Of a stretch of DNA of 64,000 nucleotides, positions 62,986 through 64,000 are shown in pieces. This stretch comes from Rallus limicola (taxonomy: Eukaryota; Chordata; Aves; Gruiformes; Rallidae). The stretch's first letter is position 1, and each line of letters starts with the position of its first letter. Both the position numbers and the translations under genes were made by a program. The stretch lies in NCBI GenBank assembly GCA_022605955.1, contig JAKCOZ010000002.1:65328783-65392782 (forward strand), written 5' to 3'. The notes under the pieces were generated by a model. The model did no database searches and had not been told where the DNA came from. It saw only the letters and a program-made list of their open reading frames with translations.

Positions 62986-64000
62986 GATTCTGGCAAACAC
63001 TAAAAACTTGCCCAGAACTTCGACGTTGACTCACAGTGTTTGCAGTGCCTGCCTTAGGAGGCACAGGCCCCTACCCAGCCACATTTCAGGGGCCGTTTGC
63101 TTTAGCTGCTATTGAATAAAGCCACCTGAGCCACTGGGTAGCTTTCAAATCCCTTAGATTTGCATACAATTTTATTCCTGTGGTGCAAGTTGTCTTGTGC
63201 CATTTGGCAGCACCCACTTCAGTGGTGAAAAAAGCAGACTGAGAAAGCAATGAAAGGGGAAAACACTGGCATTCTGGGAGCAGTAGGCTTACTTTTGATC
63301 TGTGCCAGGAAACAGACTCAGCTGATGAAAATGATTTCAGTAAATATCCTCTAAGTGTGTTTCCAAACATCTCCAGTTGTGAACCTTCCCAGCATGGGTC
63401 TTGGCTGACCATGGGACACCTTGCAGGGCAGTGATTACATCAACTTGCTGTGTTAGATTTGGTGGGAATGGCACCTACTGGGAATGCTGTGGATGCAGTT
63501 CTTTTCACCTTCTGGAGAGCCTGAATATCATGCATTAATCACATATGGGGGAGGAACCAATAAAACAAACATTAAGTCTGCCATGGTACTTAAATACGGC
63601 CCGATCCTTTTCTGCAACACAATGGCATCAGTTGGAGTTTATAGTCATGTAAATGGAGAGAGAAAGATTGGCCTCCTCAAAGCTGAAATGCAGAACCTCT
63701 TTTCTTTCTATATTCGTATTTATTTCTATAAAACCAACTTGGGTTTGTTTAGGAACTTTTTTTTTTTTAAGAACAGTGTGTAAGTCTTCTGCATGTGCCC
63801 TCAAGTTCAGCTGTACCAGCTCCATAGTCCATTAAGCTAAACGTTCCTGCCATATTTGCAGATTTTATAGATGTGGTGTAAGGGTTAGGGAACTCTGCTG
63901 TATATCTAGGAAACACATTGAAATCTGAAAAGCAGAGATACCGTATAAAGAGAGCATGTTCATTAATCCATGTCTTCAAACGTCTGTGAAAGCTGACAGG
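62986..64000. other. Non-coding sequence, possible ancient repeat near 63.6 kb
   Basis: No exon is recognised. At 63595-63660 the string 'acggcccgatccttttctgc' followed by 'gttggagtttatagtcatg' resembles the 'ggcccgatcctgcaa...caatggagtt' pattern of old amniote repeats. A T-run lies at 63759-63768. Open frames at 63484-63835 have no recognisable similarity. Confidence 0.4.

Noticed and set aside
1..64000. Bacterial-type systems, CRISPR arrays, operons, phage genes
   Set aside because: The window is vertebrate repeat-bearing DNA with no dense coding, no regularly spaced repeats and no ribosome-binding-site pattern.

Overview
This window looks like gene-poor nuclear DNA from a bird. The evidence is in the repeats. 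There are five CR1 LINE fragments, several ending in the CR1 3' octamer (ATTCTRTG) seen on the minus strand, and three solo LTRs of the avian ERVL-like type. I saw no L1 or Alu-like elements. The base composition is AT-rich by eye. Recognisable young repeats add up to only about 3.5 kb of 64 kb (roughly 5%), which fits an avian gene desert or a very long intron. I cannot name the species or the neighbouring genes.

I find no host protein-coding gene that I can support. The longest open frames are 171, 143, 129 and 118 codons. The 171-codon frame lies almost wholly inside an LTR and the 143-codon frame lies in a decayed CR1 reverse transcriptase. The others have no recognisable domains and no convincing exon structure. 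I saw no tRNA, rRNA, snRNA or microRNA that I recognise, no CpG island and no CRISPR-like array.

Layout: a CR1 tail enters from the left edge (1-96); unique AT-rich sequence runs to a CR1 3' end at 7018-7312; an ancient L2/CR1-clade reverse transcriptase relic lies at about 14590-14815; a solo LTR with a perfect 5-bp target duplication lies at 16199-16607; a short CR1 tail at 18759-18820; a MIR-like relic at about 20494-20550 next to a 16-base G run; a plus-strand LTR at 24578-25128; a 964-bp CR1 carrying broken reverse-transcriptase frames at 35037-36000; a perfect 28-bp hairpin at 38388-38449; a minus-strand LTR at 39906-40320; and a 680-bp CR1 at 47473-48152. The right quarter (49.7-50.1 kb, 52.7-53.0 kb, 60.6-60.8 kb, 62.7-63.0 kb) holds stretches whose composition (clustered TAAT/TAATTA cores, retained CpGs, no repeat match) resembles conserved non-coding regulatory DNA. 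That reading is inference and needs a cross-species alignment.

The most notable signals are the near-exact foldback at 38.4 kb (a candidate template-switch mutation), the ancient LINE relic beside homeodomain-rich sequence, and the CpG-retaining or TAAT-rich candidate enhancers. I do not see an undescribed multi-gene system.
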